Positions 8,511 through 17,245 of a DNA stretch of 44,675 nucleotides are shown here, piece by piece; position 1 is the first letter of the stretch, and the number at the start of each line of letters is the position of its first letter. The notes beneath the pieces are model-generated. The model was given only the letters and a program-made list of their open reading frames with translations, searched no databases and had not been told where the DNA came from. This stretch comes from Peptococcaceae bacterium. GTDB taxonomy: Bacteria; Bacillota; Peptococcia; DRI-13; PHAD01. The stretch lies in NCBI GenBank assembly GCA_024655825.1, contig JANLFJ010000024.1, positions 1 through 44,675 on the forward strand, given 5' to 3'. Both the position numbers and the translations under genes were made by a program.

Positions 8511-8538
8511 ATTATAACAGCTTCATCCTTTTTGTGAA
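8511..8538 (-). promoter_or_regulatory. sigma-A promoter of the glutamate synthase operon
   Basis: On the minus strand TTCACA (8533-8538) and TATAAT (8511-8516) are separated by 16 bp. This predicts a leader of about 80 nt before the ATG at 8426. A separated pair of GTATAC hexamers (8560-8565 and 8579-8584) lies just upstream and could be an operator. Confidence 0.6.
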
Positions 8539-8642
8539 CCGTTTCCACGGAGATATAATGTATACACGGAATTATATTGTATACTGTTCTATAACACCGT
8601 GTTCAGTATTTTGTATTTTACATCCCTGGTTATAAAGCCAAA

Positions 8643-8687
8643 AAAGCGCGGTCCGGGGATAAAGCTCCCCGGACCGGATTTGCTTTT
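8643..8687 (-). terminator. terminator of the MFS exporter gene (possibly bidirectional)
   Basis: The 10-bp GC-rich stem CGGTCCGGGG (8649-8658) with 8667-8676 is bracketed by AAAAGC and GCTTTT. That gives a U-run on either strand. It follows the stop of the minus-strand exporter gene. Confidence 0.85.
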
Positions 8688-8722
8688 TACACCTTTTATA
8701 ACACGCTCTTAAACATAGTTGA

Positions 8723-10156
8723 TCATATTTCAGTCTCTTCTTCATTTTTAGCGCCGCGCACCAGAGAAACAACCATCCCTATGATTCCCACGGCCATTGC
8801 CATCAGGAAGGTGTCATGCTGAGCCAGCGTAAACACCTCATCCTGGTATAAAAAATTTTCGCCGCCCTGCAGGCCAAACTGGCCGGCATAATAGAACAGC
8901 CTGCTGGAAAGAACGGCTCCGCCGACGGCAATCCCCAGCGCCTGCCCGATGCTGCGCATGGTGGCAACCATTCCCGAAGCCAGCCCAATCTGGTCTTTGG
9001 GCACGCTGCCCATAATAGCGCTGTTATTTGGCGTTATAAACAGGCCGTTTCCAAGTCCCGTTCCAAAAAGCGCCCCGGCAACCAACCCCGGAGAACTGGA
9101 AGGTTCAAGGCTGCTTAAACAATAAATGCTGGCGGAGATCAGGCCCATTCCCAAAGAAGCAGGAACCCGCGCACCTATCCTGTCGCTAATAATCCCGCTC
9201 AGCGGCGAAGTAACTATCATTGCCAGGGGAAAAGCCGCCATTACTATACCGGCCTGGCCCGAAGAGAGGCGTAGTATATTAAGCAGGTAAAACGGCATCA
9301 AGAAAGTCACAATATACTGGGTGATGTAATTGAGACCCTGGGCGATGTTTGCCGCTGTGAACTGCCTGTTGTTAAAGAGCTTGAAATGGAGCATCGGAAA
9401 ACGATAATGTCTTTCCCGGTAAAAGAAAGCGGCAAAAAAAGCCAGGAAACCTAACAACAGGCCCAAGACAGGGCGGGAACCCCATCCCCATTGCTGGCCG
9501 TGGCTCAAGGCCAGCAAAAAACACATCAGGCACATGAAAAGTAAGAAAGCGCCAAGTATATCAAATTGTTGAGGACTTCCCTTCTTACCGGGTATTACAC
9601 GCCAGGCCCATATGGTGCTGGCAATACCAATCGGGATATTGATGGCAAAAATAATCTTCCACCCAAAATGGGAGAGTAAAAACCCTCCCAGGCTCGGTCC
9701 AGCAGCAAGCCCAAGGGAAACGGAAACAGAGTTAAGTCCGATGGCCCGCCCCCTGATCCCCGGCGGAAATGCGTCGGCTATGATCGCCTGGACGACGGAA
9801 ATGCCCATTCCCGCTCCCACGGCCTGGACAGCACGCGAAGCAATCAAGCTCAAAATATCGGGAGATAACACGCACAACAGGGAACCCACGGTAAAAATAA
9901 GGAATCCCCTGACATAAACTGGTTTATGCCCGTACAGGTCTCCCAGACGGCCAAAAGTAAGCATGAGGCTGCTCATAATAATTAAATAAACCAGGACCAC
10001 CCATTCCACGCTGCTGAGAGGCGCCTGGTAATATGATGTGATTAGTGGTAAAGCGATATTCACCACGCTTGCATTAAGAGTCATAACAAACACGCCCAGG
10101 GAAGTTGACGACAGGACCATCCATTTACCGTGATCAAACAAATAATACATGCTCAT
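8723..10156 (-). CDS. DHA2-family (14-TM) MFS drug exporter, EmrB/QacA-like
   Basis: A 477-aa integral membrane protein of the major facilitator superfamily, predicted to export drugs or metabolites by proton antiport. The first helix region SSTSLGVFVMTLNASVVNIALP is the DHA2 signature. GRLGDLYGHKPVY is MFS motif A (loop 2-3) and GLAAGPSLGGFL is the antiporter motif C. The many hydrophobic segments fit 14 helices. The start is the first ATG of MSM at 10156; the ribosome site AGAAGGTG lies about 10 nt upstream. It is transcribed away from asnB and has its own terminator, so it is probably monocistronic. The substrate is unknown. Confidence 0.88.
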   Translation of the reverse strand: MSMYYLFDHGKWMVLSSTSLGVFVMTLNASVVNIALPLITSYYQAPLSSVEWVVLVYLIIMSSLMLTFGRLGDLYGHKPVYVRGFLIFTVGSLLCVLSPDILSLIASRAVQAVGAGMGISVVQAIIADAFPPGIRGRAIGLNSVSVSLGLAAGPSLGGFLLSHFGWKIIFAINIPIGIASTIWAWRVIPGKKGSPQQFDILGAFLLFMCLMCFLLALSHGQQWGWGSRPVLGLLLGFLAFFAAFFYRERHYRFPMLHFKLFNNRQFTAANIAQGLNYITQYIVTFLMPFYLLNILRLSSGQAGIVMAAFPLAMIVTSPLSGIISDRIGARVPASLGMGLISASIYCLSSLEPSSSPGLVAGALFGTGLGNGLFITPNNSAIMGSVPKDQIGLASGMVATMRSIGQALGIAVGGAVLSSRLFYYAGQFGLQGGENFLYQDEVFTLAQHDTFLMAMAVGIIGMVVSLVRGAKNEEETEI

Positions 10157-10411
10157 CCGCTGCTTGCACCTTCTGTCTTTTGTCTTGTTAAACTTGTTGC
10201 AACTTCTACAGTTATTAATTATAGCTCAATTTATATATGTATTGGTATAGCAAAATGCAATAAACTTTTTAATACCTGTAGCATCATTTTTCGGCGCGCA
10301 TAATATGTAAATGCGCCTGAAGCAGCGAGGACAATGGCGCCCTCTCGAAAGGCCGTGACACACTTTTGAGGGGCTTTTTCTTTGATCAAAAAAGGAGGTG
10401 CATAGCTACAC
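10157..10411. other. divergent intergenic region between MFS exporter and asparagine synthetase
   Basis: A 255-bp region, AT-rich near the middle, that must carry both promoters. A weak plus-strand pair TTGCAA (10197-10202) and TTATAG (16-bp spacing) is the best candidate for asnB. A strong AAGGAGGTG site precedes the asnB start. No riboswitch or attenuator is evident. Confidence 0.4.
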
Positions 10412-12256
10412 ATGTGCGGTATAACTGGCTGGGTAGACTGGGAAAAAGACCTTACCCATGAAAAACCTATTATCGAAAAAATGATGAATACCCTCACCAT
10501 GAGGGGGCCGGATGATTCAGGAACATGGATTTCTAAACACGCCGCATTTGGACACCGGCGCCTGAGCGTAGTCGACCCTGCAGGCGGCGCCCAGCCCATG
10601 GTAAGACAAAGGAGCGATAAAAAATACGTCATCTGTTACAACGGCGAGCTTTATAACACGCCCGAATTGAGGAATGAACTGCTCCGGAGGGGCTACGTGT
10701 TTTACGGTCATTCCGACACCGAAGTCCTGCTCTATTCGTATATGGAATGGGGAGAGCATTGTCTCGAACGCTTAAACGGCATATTCGCCTTCGCTGTTTG
10801 GGACGATGCAGAGCAGAAACTTCTCCTGGCTAGAGACCGGCTGGGAGTAAAACCTCTTTTTTATACAGTACGAAACCGTTCCCTTATCTTCGGCTCTGAA
10901 CTCAAAGCCCTGCTCGCCCACCCCCACATCAGCCCTGTTGTGGGTGAAGAGGGACTGGCGGAGGTTTTAATCATGGGCCCGGCCCGGACTCCCGGTCACG
11001 GAATTTATGAGGGAATACGCGAAATTCGCCCCGGCTGTTTTCTAACTTTTAACCTTGCAGGGGTCAGGCACAAAAGGTACTGGTCTTTAAAAAGCGCTCC
11101 TCACCCGGATAAGCCTTTCACCACGGCGGAGAAATTGAGGACCATGCTCCAGGACATTGTTGAAAGGCAGCTGGTATCCGACGTACCCGTCTGCACCCTG
11201 CTCTCCGGAGGAATTGATTCCAGCGCTCTCACCGTTTTTGCCGCTAATGCCTTCCGGGAAAGGGGCATGGACCCGCTTGACACCTATTCCATCGACTACA
11301 AGGATAACGAAAGATATTTCGAGGCAAGCCGCTTCCAGCCTAACGCCGACCCGTCCTGGGCAACCAGGGTATCAGCCCATTTGGGAACAAACCATCACCA
11401 GGTAATCATTGATACTTCCGAACTGGTTTCCGCCCTGCGGGAAGCCACGCTGGCCAAAGATTTGCCTGGGCAGGCCGACATCGACTCTTCCCTTTACCTG
11501 TTTTGCCGGGAGGTAAAAAAAGGCGCTACCGTGGCTCTTTCCGGCGAATGCGCCGACGAGATATTCGGCGGATATCCCTGGTTCCATGACGAAGAAAACC
11601 TCAAAAGGCCCATGTTTCCCTGGGTCAGGTTCCTGGAACACCGCGTCTCTTTGTGGAACAAGAACCTGTTTAAGAGCTTTGAACCCGCTGAATACGTGAC
11701 ACACAGGTACAATGAAACTCTTTCCGAAGTTCCTGCGCTTAACGGAGAAGAACCCCTTGAAGCCAGGCACAGGGAAATGTTTTATCTAAACATGAACTGG
11801 TTCATGCAAGCCCTGCTTGATCGGAAAGACAGGATGAGCATGGCCAGCGGCCTTGAAGTACGCGTACCCTTTGCCGACCACCACCTGGTTGAATACGTTT
11901 GGAATATTCCCTGGAAACTGAAAGCGTATGGAAATATGGCCAAAGGGATTCTTCGCCTGGCTTTAAAAGGCCTTCTCCCCAGCGACGTGCTCGGCAGAAA
12001 AAAAAGCCCATATCCCAAGACGCACAACCCCTCTTATACCCAGGCGGTGCGTTCCTGGCTGGGCGACATTCTCAACGATCCTTCCCAACCACTGCACGAC
12101 GTCATAAACCGGGCTAAGGTGGAGGAACTTTTCCTTTCCCCGGAAGACATCTTTAACCAGCCTTTCTTCGGGCAGCTTATGTGCGGCCCGCAAATGATGG
12201 CCTACCTGATCCAGGTAAACACCTGGCTTAAGGAATATAAAGTGATAATCAAGTAA
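10412..12256 (+). CDS. asnB: asparagine synthetase (glutamine-hydrolysing)
   Basis: A 614-aa cytoplasmic enzyme that makes asparagine from aspartate, ATP and glutamine. Cys2 of MCGITGWVD is the class-II amidotransferase nucleophile, followed by MRGPDDSGTW, GHRRLSVVD and YNGELYN. The synthetase half begins about residue 240 with the PP-loop LLSGGIDSSALT; SGECADEIFGGYPWF is the second synthetase motif. Length and domain order are normal for the AsnB family. AAGGAGGTG lies 11 nt before the ATG. It is divergent from the MFS gene and follows the glutamate synthase cluster, so this side of the window is nitrogen metabolism. Some AsnB paralogues modify peptides or cell wall; nothing here points that way. 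Confidence 0.93.
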   Translation: MCGITGWVDWEKDLTHEKPIIEKMMNTLTMRGPDDSGTWISKHAAFGHRRLSVVDPAGGAQPMVRQRSDKKYVICYNGELYNTPELRNELLRRGYVFYGHSDTEVLLYSYMEWGEHCLERLNGIFAFAVWDDAEQKLLLARDRLGVKPLFYTVRNRSLIFGSELKALLAHPHISPVVGEEGLAEVLIMGPARTPGHGIYEGIREIRPGCFLTFNLAGVRHKRYWSLKSAPHPDKPFTTAEKLRTMLQDIVERQLVSDVPVCTLLSGGIDSSALTVFAANAFRERGMDPLDTYSIDYKDNERYFEASRFQPNADPSWATRVSAHLGTNHHQVIIDTSELVSALREATLAKDLPGQADIDSSLYLFCREVKKGATVALSGECADEIFGGYPWFHDEENLKRPMFPWVRFLEHRVSLWNKNLFKSFEPAEYVTHRYNETLSEVPALNGEEPLEARHREMFYLNMNWFMQALLDRKDRMSMASGLEVRVPFADHHLVEYVWNIPWKLKAYGNMAKGILRLALKGLLPSDVLGRKKSPYPKTHNPSYTQAVRSWLGDILNDPSQPLHDVINRAKVEELFLSPEDIFNQPFFGQLMCGPQMMAYLIQVNTWLKEYKVIIK

Positions 12257-12387
12257 AAACCAATCCAGGCCCGATTAAGGTCCTCCGTTACAACAAGCCT
12301 GAAGACCTATCATCAACGCGACTGCAATCCGATTAATTAAAATGATTTTTATAATATAATTTAATTAAAAAGCGCGTGCGGTGAAAC

Positions 12388-13449
12388 ATGCTTAAAAAAC
12401 ACCTGTCAAACGAAAAAGGAACGGCAATCGTGCTTCTCGCCCTGGCAATGGCTTCTTTACTAGGCCTTACGGGGCTGGTCGCCGATGTGGGCCTCCTGTA
12501 TGTAAAAAAGCAAGCGATGCAGAATGCTCTCGATGCCGCCTGCCTGGCCGGCGCGCAGGAGCTCCCCGACACCGGGGCAGCAGAAGCCAAAGCCCTGGAG
12601 TATGCCGCGTTAAACGGTGTAAATGCAGCGGAAATAGAAATTTTTTTTACAAACAACAACCAGAAACTTACTTTATCCTGCAGCAAAACCCAAAACCTGT
12701 TTTTTTTGCCGGTCCTGGGCATTGATTCTGCCAGCTTGCACGCCGTTGCCGCAGCAGAAGCCGGTACGCCGGGTCAGGCCTTTGATTATGCCCTTTTCTC
12801 CGGCAGCAGTTCCAATACGCTGCGCCTGAACGGAAACAACCTGTCCATAAAAGGTTCAGCGCACACCAATCAGAATTTCCGGGCAAACGGCAACTACATC
12901 CAATTGACAGGCGCCTGTGAAGCCGTGGGAACAATTAGTGCCAACGGGAATTATATCGAAATCCCTTACCGTTACCCCAATTCCAGCAACGTAGAAATGC
13001 CCGATTACAGCGATGAAATACAAGCCCAGGCACAGGCCGCGGGCCAGGTTTTTGACACAACAGTACAATTCAACGGCAACAACATCAATGTTGATCACAG
13101 CATCTACGTGAACGGCGATGTGCATATAAACGGCAATACTATCGACGGAACCGGGGCCATCCTCGCAGCCGGCGACATCCATATTAACGGCAACTGCGTC
13201 AGCGCTTCCGTCCAGGACCAGGTATGCATTTATTCCCAGGGTAATATCAGCATTAACGGCAACAACATAACAATAGAGGGCGTCCTTTACGCACCCGGCG
13301 GGTCGATTCAATTCAACGGCAACTACATTACTATCAAGGGAAAAGTTATTGGAAACACCGTTAGTTTCAATGGCAACTACATTTCCATCGCCGGCGATAA
13401 ATGTACTGTCACCTCGCTCCCCCGCAGCGGCTCCCGTCTCGTGCAGTAA
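12388..13449 (+). CDS. TadG-like secreted/pilin-type protein with NGN repeat region
   Basis: A 353-aa protein. Residues 1-40 have a short basic tip and one hydrophobic helix (GTAIVLLALAMASLLGLTG), then KKQAMQNALDAACLAGAQEL. This is typical of the TadG-like N-terminal region of Flp-pilus-associated proteins, so the protein is expected to be membrane-anchored with its C-terminus outside. From about residue 145 to 345 there are nine NGN tripeptides in a repeating pattern (hydrophobic-x-NGN-x-I-x-I), suggesting a right-handed beta-helix or stacked fibre. No tad ATPase or prepilin peptidase gene is adjacent, so its role as a pilus component is uncertain. It lies 131 nt after asnB, with a weak ribosome site (GGTG). 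Confidence 0.75.
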   Translation: MLKKHLSNEKGTAIVLLALAMASLLGLTGLVADVGLLYVKKQAMQNALDAACLAGAQELPDTGAAEAKALEYAALNGVNAAEIEIFFTNNNQKLTLSCSKTQNLFFLPVLGIDSASLHAVAAAEAGTPGQAFDYALFSGSSSNTLRLNGNNLSIKGSAHTNQNFRANGNYIQLTGACEAVGTISANGNYIEIPYRYPNSSNVEMPDYSDEIQAQAQAAGQVFDTTVQFNGNNINVDHSIYVNGDVHINGNTIDGTGAILAAGDIHINGNCVSASVQDQVCIYSQGNISINGNNITIEGVLYAPGGSIQFNGNYITIKGKVIGNTVSFNGNYISIAGDKCTVTSLPRSGSRLVQ

Positions 13450-13522
13450 AGGATTGCCCTCAAAACCTCATTCCTCTGACGCTTAAAACAACAAAAGCCG
13501 CGACTTTTGCGCAACACCATTT

Positions 13523-14368
13523 TTAATTTCTATAAAGCCCGCCAAGAGCCAGTATCCTTTTCAGCGTCTTTTCTCTAATTTTATCAATTTCAGCAAAATT
13601 CATAGCTCCCACGTACAGCTTTTCCAGGTCATCGTGAAGCATCTTGGCCTCGCTTAGTTTCCTCCAGGCCCGTAAAAAACAGTCCTCAAGACGTTTTTTA
13701 GCCTCCTCAATTTCCCTGGTAAACACCTGGCAAACCCTTTCGTTCAGGTATTTATTAAAATCTATAAACTCAAGGTTCTCCAGGCTGGTCAGACACTTCG
13801 GGTCAAAGACCAGCCTTTCGTTTAGTCGAACCGCAGCGGTATTTATCGCCGGAATATTAACCGCTTCCAACTTTTGGGGTTCCAAAGGGCAATGATATAC
13901 TTCGCAATCCATCCCCAAACGAACAGTCTCGCTTAACAGGACCTGCAGCGCTTTTTCTTTTCCAGTTCCCGGTTCACCTTTAAAAAGATACAATTTCCTC
14001 ACTCCCTCCAGGAGTGAATCCAGGTAACTGACCGGACCGTTGGGCGTATTAGCGCTGGCAAACAAGCGGCGCACCTTAACTGCCCTATTGGGTACCGGCT
14101 CTATCCCGGTTAAGACCCCGGACGAAACCTCAAAGATTTGCTTGTTTACCCCTACCTGATCCAGGGCTCCGGAATAGTAGCCGGTAAGTTCGTCATGGAC
14201 AACACGCGCTTCTTTAAGGCTGTTAAAGGCTACTTGGAATAATTGTTTTATCCTTTTATTGAGATCAACAACCTGGTTCTTAGCCTTTACCAGCAAGTCC
14301 TCGTTCCAGTACTCACCCAGGTTGATTATCGCGTCTACCGCGCCGGGATACGCGGGATCAACCACATG
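13523..14368 (-). pseudogene. 3' part of P-loop ATPase gene interrupted by the integrative element
   Basis: This is the C-terminal ~280 residues of a two-module P-loop ATPase (PRK06851-like, as I recall the family). Its own P-loop is in LYLFKGEPGTGKEKA. The family normally has about 370 residues; here the first ~94 residues are missing. They are encoded at 30644-30924, on the other side of the 16-kb element. The junction falls in the conserved segment DGTAPH/VVDP. Joining 30924-30644 to 14366-13523 gives 1125 nt, an uninterrupted 374-codon frame plus stop, so the gene is split without loss. A GTG within the junction could start this half, but no ribosome site is seen there. The cellular role of the family is unknown to me. 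Confidence 0.85.
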
Positions 14369-15962
14369 CAGTGTCGTGTCTACCGTAGAAACTATTACCC
14401 GCAGCAGCAGTTTCGAGAATGGCTACGGTTTCGGGTATAGTGTCGGGAATTTTGGCTTTGATGTCAATGCGCTTCCCGGTAACAGCAATCTCTTCAATCA
14501 AGAGATTAACCAGGCGCTTTTTCTCTTCAAGAGAAAGAGTGTCGAGAGCATCTCCGACGTGGGCAGCAAGCTCTTCTAACCGTTCCAATTCCTGCGCCGC
14601 CAGGTCGTGCCGGGAAAGTTCCCTTAAAATCCGCTCCCGGCGGCGCGAGAGGTACTCCCAGCGCTCCTTTACTTCCCTGAGCCGCTGTTCCATTTCAACT
14701 TCCGGTATCAAATCTTTTTGGAACATGGTCGCTACCCGTGACCGTTCTTTGGAGGCTTGAACCAATTCTTTTTCGATGGTGGCAAGCTCGATTTCCAAAG
14801 CCTTGGCAGTCTCGTCAGGAAAAGCGGCCTGCAGCTCTGCGCGAAGCCTTTCCGGATTTGTCAGCCAACCTGAGACTCTTTCCCAAACGATTTCTTCTAA
14901 TTCCGGAGCATTAAGATATTGGGATTTGCAGCGTTCCCGACCCGGTATGCCTGGCGATTTCGCAGTGCAGACGTAATAAGCCCTCTTCTTTCCTTTTGAC
15001 GTAACAAGATTCCCGTGTATAGTCGCGCCGCATTTTCCGCAGCGCATAAGGCCCGAAAGAAGATAAGGGTAAGTACTGAAGCTGCGCCAGCGCCTTCGAG
15101 AGTTCTCAAAACGCTTTTGGGCTGCCTCCCAGGTTTGTTTATCAATAATGGCGGGGACAGAAATAGGGACCCACTCTTCGCGGGGTCTTTCTTTTCTGCT
15201 TACCCTTTCTTCAGGCGGCTTATATTTATTGAACTTGACGTCCTTAGTATCATGGCGGCGGATATACAGGATGCCCGCATAAGCGCTATTGGCTAAAATA
15301 CGTTTAACCGTTTGTTTGGCCCATTGTTTGCCTTTGGGACTAGGGATGCCCATGGCATTCAATCGCCGCGCTATTTCATAAGGACTGGCGTCTTCTTCAG
15401 AAGTGAACCATTGATACATAAGTCTTATAATCTTGGCCTCTTCTTCAATAATATTCAGGGTATCTGTTTCTTTATCAAATTCATAGCCGTAAAGTCCAGG
15501 GCTGTGAGTAAGTTTCCCCGCTTTTGCCTTGGCTCTCTTGCCAATTAAGGAACGGAGCCTAGTTCTGGCCCGTTCGTATTCGTCAACGGCGCTAAGTACG
15601 GTTAAGTGAAAACGGTCTTCAGGGGTGTCGGTAAACTTGGAGTTGACAAAAATCAGCTCCGCTCCCGCTTTTTTAATCTCATCAATCAATAAAAGCTGAT
15701 GGGCTACGCTGCGTGACAAACGGCTGGTATCTAAACAAATAAACCAGCGGATGCCGCCGGCCTTAAGCTTTTCCAGTGCCGCCACCAGGGCGGGGCGCTC
15801 TAAGATTGAGCCCGAGACCCCTTCGTCTACAAATTCTGTTATTTCACTTGCGCCTAATTCCCGGGCCTTGGCCCTGCATTCCTCCCGCTGCGCCGCAATG
15901 GAATAGCCGCGTTCGGCCTGTTCCTCAGTGGACACTCGTAAATATATCAGTGCAGCGCTCAC
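14358..15962 (-). CDS. large serine recombinase (integrase of the element)
   Basis: A 534-aa site-specific recombinase. Residues 1-150 form the resolvase catalytic domain, with the nucleophile Ser11 in YLRVSTEEQ and the LDTSRLSRS helix. A recombinase domain spans about 160-290. A zinc ribbon has Cys308, 311, 332 and 345. A coiled coil lies at about 380-460. Length and order match large serine integrases of phages and integrative elements. It starts at ATG 15962, overlapping the stop of a small upstream ORF (ATGA). It sits next to the left end, and its last three codons (Cys-Gly-stop) come from the host gene. In the excised circle the frame would instead read 19 residues further through the right end. 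It should catalyse integration; excision normally needs a directionality factor. Confidence 0.95.
   Translation of the reverse strand: MSAALIYLRVSTEEQAERGYSIAAQREECRAKARELGASEITEFVDEGVSGSILERPALVAALEKLKAGGIRWFICLDTSRLSRSVAHQLLLIDEIKKAGAELIFVNSKFTDTPEDRFHLTVLSAVDEYERARTRLRSLIGKRAKAKAGKLTHSPGLYGYEFDKETDTLNIIEEEAKIIRLMYQWFTSEEDASPYEIARRLNAMGIPSPKGKQWAKQTVKRILANSAYAGILYIRRHDTKDVKFNKYKPPEERVSRKERPREEWVPISVPAIIDKQTWEAAQKRFENSRRRWRSFSTYPYLLSGLMRCGKCGATIHGNLVTSKGKKRAYYVCTAKSPGIPGRERCKSQYLNAPELEEIVWERVSGWLTNPERLRAELQAAFPDETAKALEIELATIEKELVQASKERSRVATMFQKDLIPEVEMEQRLREVKERWEYLSRRRERILRELSRHDLAAQELERLEELAAHVGDALDTLSLEEKKRLVNLLIEEIAVTGKRIDIKAKIPDTIPETVAILETAAAGNSFYGRHDTACG
14367..14392 (+). other. left attachment junction (attL)
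   Basis: Host ATPase sequence ends at the core TG (14367-14368). The element arm begins CAGTGTCGTGTCTACC at 14369. The recombinase gene reads out through this junction, and its last codons and stop (14358-14366) are host-derived. Confidence 0.85.
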
Positions 15963-16141
15963 CTTCCCTGCCCCTCCTTCAGCCTGACTTTACTTTGACT
16001 TGCTTGCGAGAATTTCCTGCTCTGTTCAGGAAGGCGGGACAGGAGAAAGCAAATCGCTTCCCGGTAGGCTTGTTCACGTTCGTCTCGGGAGCCGGTGCGG
16101 GTTATGATCACCTCAAATTCCCGCTTTACCACGGCCCCCAC
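15959..16141 (-). CDS. small ORF coupled to the serine recombinase
   Basis: A 60-aa basic, soluble-looking protein (or 56 aa from an internal GTG) whose stop overlaps the recombinase ATG in an ATGA, so the two are probably co-translated. I do not recognise a family. The pattern FEVIITRTG...REAICFLLSRL suggests a beta-strand and a helix. Placement makes a recombination accessory role (for example a directionality factor) conceivable, but nothing in the sequence proves it. The start is GTG; upstream GGGGTGGGGG gives a G-rich but imperfect ribosome site. Confidence 0.55.
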   Translation of the reverse strand: MGAVVKREFEVIITRTGSRDEREQAYREAICFLLSRLPEQSRKFSQASQSKVRLKEGQGR

Positions 16142-16241
16142 CCCTGCACTTTTTTCATTAATTCAGTTTATGCTGGAGGCGTCTATGGACGACCCGGGGA
16201 GAAATAATTACCATTAATGAGGCCTCAGCGATGGAAAGCAG

Positions 16242-16270
16242 TTGAGTTTGGGTATTCTATATGGTACAAT
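16242..16270 (+). promoter_or_regulatory. sigma-A promoter of the MNT-HEPN pair
   Basis: TTGAGT (16242-16247) and TACAAT (16265-16270) are separated by exactly 17 bp, about 120 nt upstream of the GTG start of the nucleotidyltransferase gene. Confidence 0.65.
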
Positions 16271-16390
16271 TTTACAAAAGAAGCGTCGATCGCCCAAATA
16301 TGTTGCGGCAATTATGGCCTTATTAAAAAAACTCCTCAATTTGTGGAAACAATAACCTTTTCGAAGGCAAAAATAAGGGGGGAACTACCT

Positions 16391-16696
16391 GTGGAAAAAG
16401 TTCTTGACACAGTAGTCGAAAAGATAGTGAAGACTGTAGACCCCGATAAAATTATCCTTTTTGGATCAAGAAGCAGAGGGCAGGAAGGATCGCATAGTGA
16501 TTACGATCTTTTGGTGCTGAAACGAGGAATAAATAATCGCCGCGCTTTGGCCCATCAGATCTATAGAATCCTGGTCGATGTTCCTGCTGCCGTGGACATA
16601 CTTGTAGAAACCCCGGAAAAACTAGAAAGGTACCGTAATTCACGAGGGTTCGTGTATGCTGAGGCCGCAAGAGGGCGGGTAGTTTATGAGCGATGA
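16391..16696 (+). CDS. MNT-type minimal nucleotidyltransferase (antitoxin partner)
   Basis: A 101-aa polymerase-beta-fold nucleotidyltransferase. FGSRSRGQEGSHSDYDLLV contains the GS-x10-DxD motif, and the third acidic residue is in AVDILVE. GTG at 16391 is preferred as start because it follows a GGGGGGAA site; the frame is open for 58 further codons upstream, but these include the promoter region and look non-coding. It overlaps the HEPN gene by 11 nt. In characterised MntA-HepT systems the nucleotidyltransferase adenylylates and silences the HEPN RNase. That role is inferred here from pairing. Confidence 0.85.
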   Translation: MEKVLDTVVEKIVKTVDPDKIILFGSRSRGQEGSHSDYDLLVLKRGINNRRALAHQIYRILVDVPAAVDILVETPEKLERYRNSRGFVYAEAARGRVVYER

Positions 16697-17087
16697 ATTA
16701 TGGCGACTGTGGTTTCAAAGAGCAAAAAGCAACCTCGCCAGGGCCGAACTTGGCAGGCAAAGCTCAGATATTCTCTACGAGGATCTTTGCTTTGATGCCC
16801 AGCAGGCAGTTGAAAAGTCCCTAAAAGGCATAATGGCCTTCCTGGAAATGGATGCCCCGAAAACCCATTCTATTGGGTACCTTTTGAAGTCAATTGAAGA
16901 GACCGGGAAAGTTCAGGTTCCCGAAAGACTTAAAGAAGCCGCGATTCTTACTGATTACGCTGTAACAACCCGTTACCCGGGAGACTGGGAACAAATAGAT
17001 GAAGCTGAATACAAACGGGCAGTCTCGCTGGCCCAAGAAGTTTACCGATGGGCGTTATCCCTCACCAACCAGGATGGAGAAAAATAA
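16686..17087 (+). CDS. HEPN-domain protein (putative toxin partner)
   Basis: A 133-aa all-helical HEPN protein, recognised by CFDAQQAVEKSLKGIMAF and KTHSIGYLLKSIEE, which match the PF05168-type consensus. The catalytic RX4-6H motif of HEPN ribonucleases is not visible, so nuclease activity is doubtful; this sub-family may act as a substrate-binding partner for the nucleotidyltransferase. It overlaps the MNT gene by 11 nt and is followed by a terminator, so the two form a closed bicistronic unit inside the element, opposite in strand to the recombinase and restriction genes. Confidence 0.85.
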   Translation: MSDELWRLWFQRAKSNLARAELGRQSSDILYEDLCFDAQQAVEKSLKGIMAFLEMDAPKTHSIGYLLKSIEETGKVQVPERLKEAAILTDYAVTTRYPGDWEQIDEAEYKRAVSLAQEVYRWALSLTNQDGEK

Positions 17088-17170
17088 GCCCCGTAAAAGA
17101 AACCCTCTTATACCTGCCCAGTCCAAAAACAATTCAATTATCTATAGCTATCTGATTGATAATTGGCTAA

Positions 17171-17206
17171 GGGGATGGAGTACCATCCCCTGCTCTCTTT
17201 TCTCTT
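17171..17206 (+). terminator. terminator of the MNT-HEPN unit
   Basis: The perfect 8-bp stem GGGGATGG/CCATCCCC with an AGTA loop (17171-17190) is followed by a pyrimidine- and T-rich tract (TGCTCTCTTTTCTCTT). Confidence 0.7.
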
Positions 17207-17245
17207 ATCCCTGCATGTTGCCTGTATTGATGTGATTTGTACATC

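Noticed and set aside
16217-16390. N-terminal extension of the MNT nucleotidyltransferase to 159 aa
   Set aside because: The extension covers the promoter at 16242-16270 and has no homology-like features. GTG 16391 has a good ribosome site and gives the normal family size.
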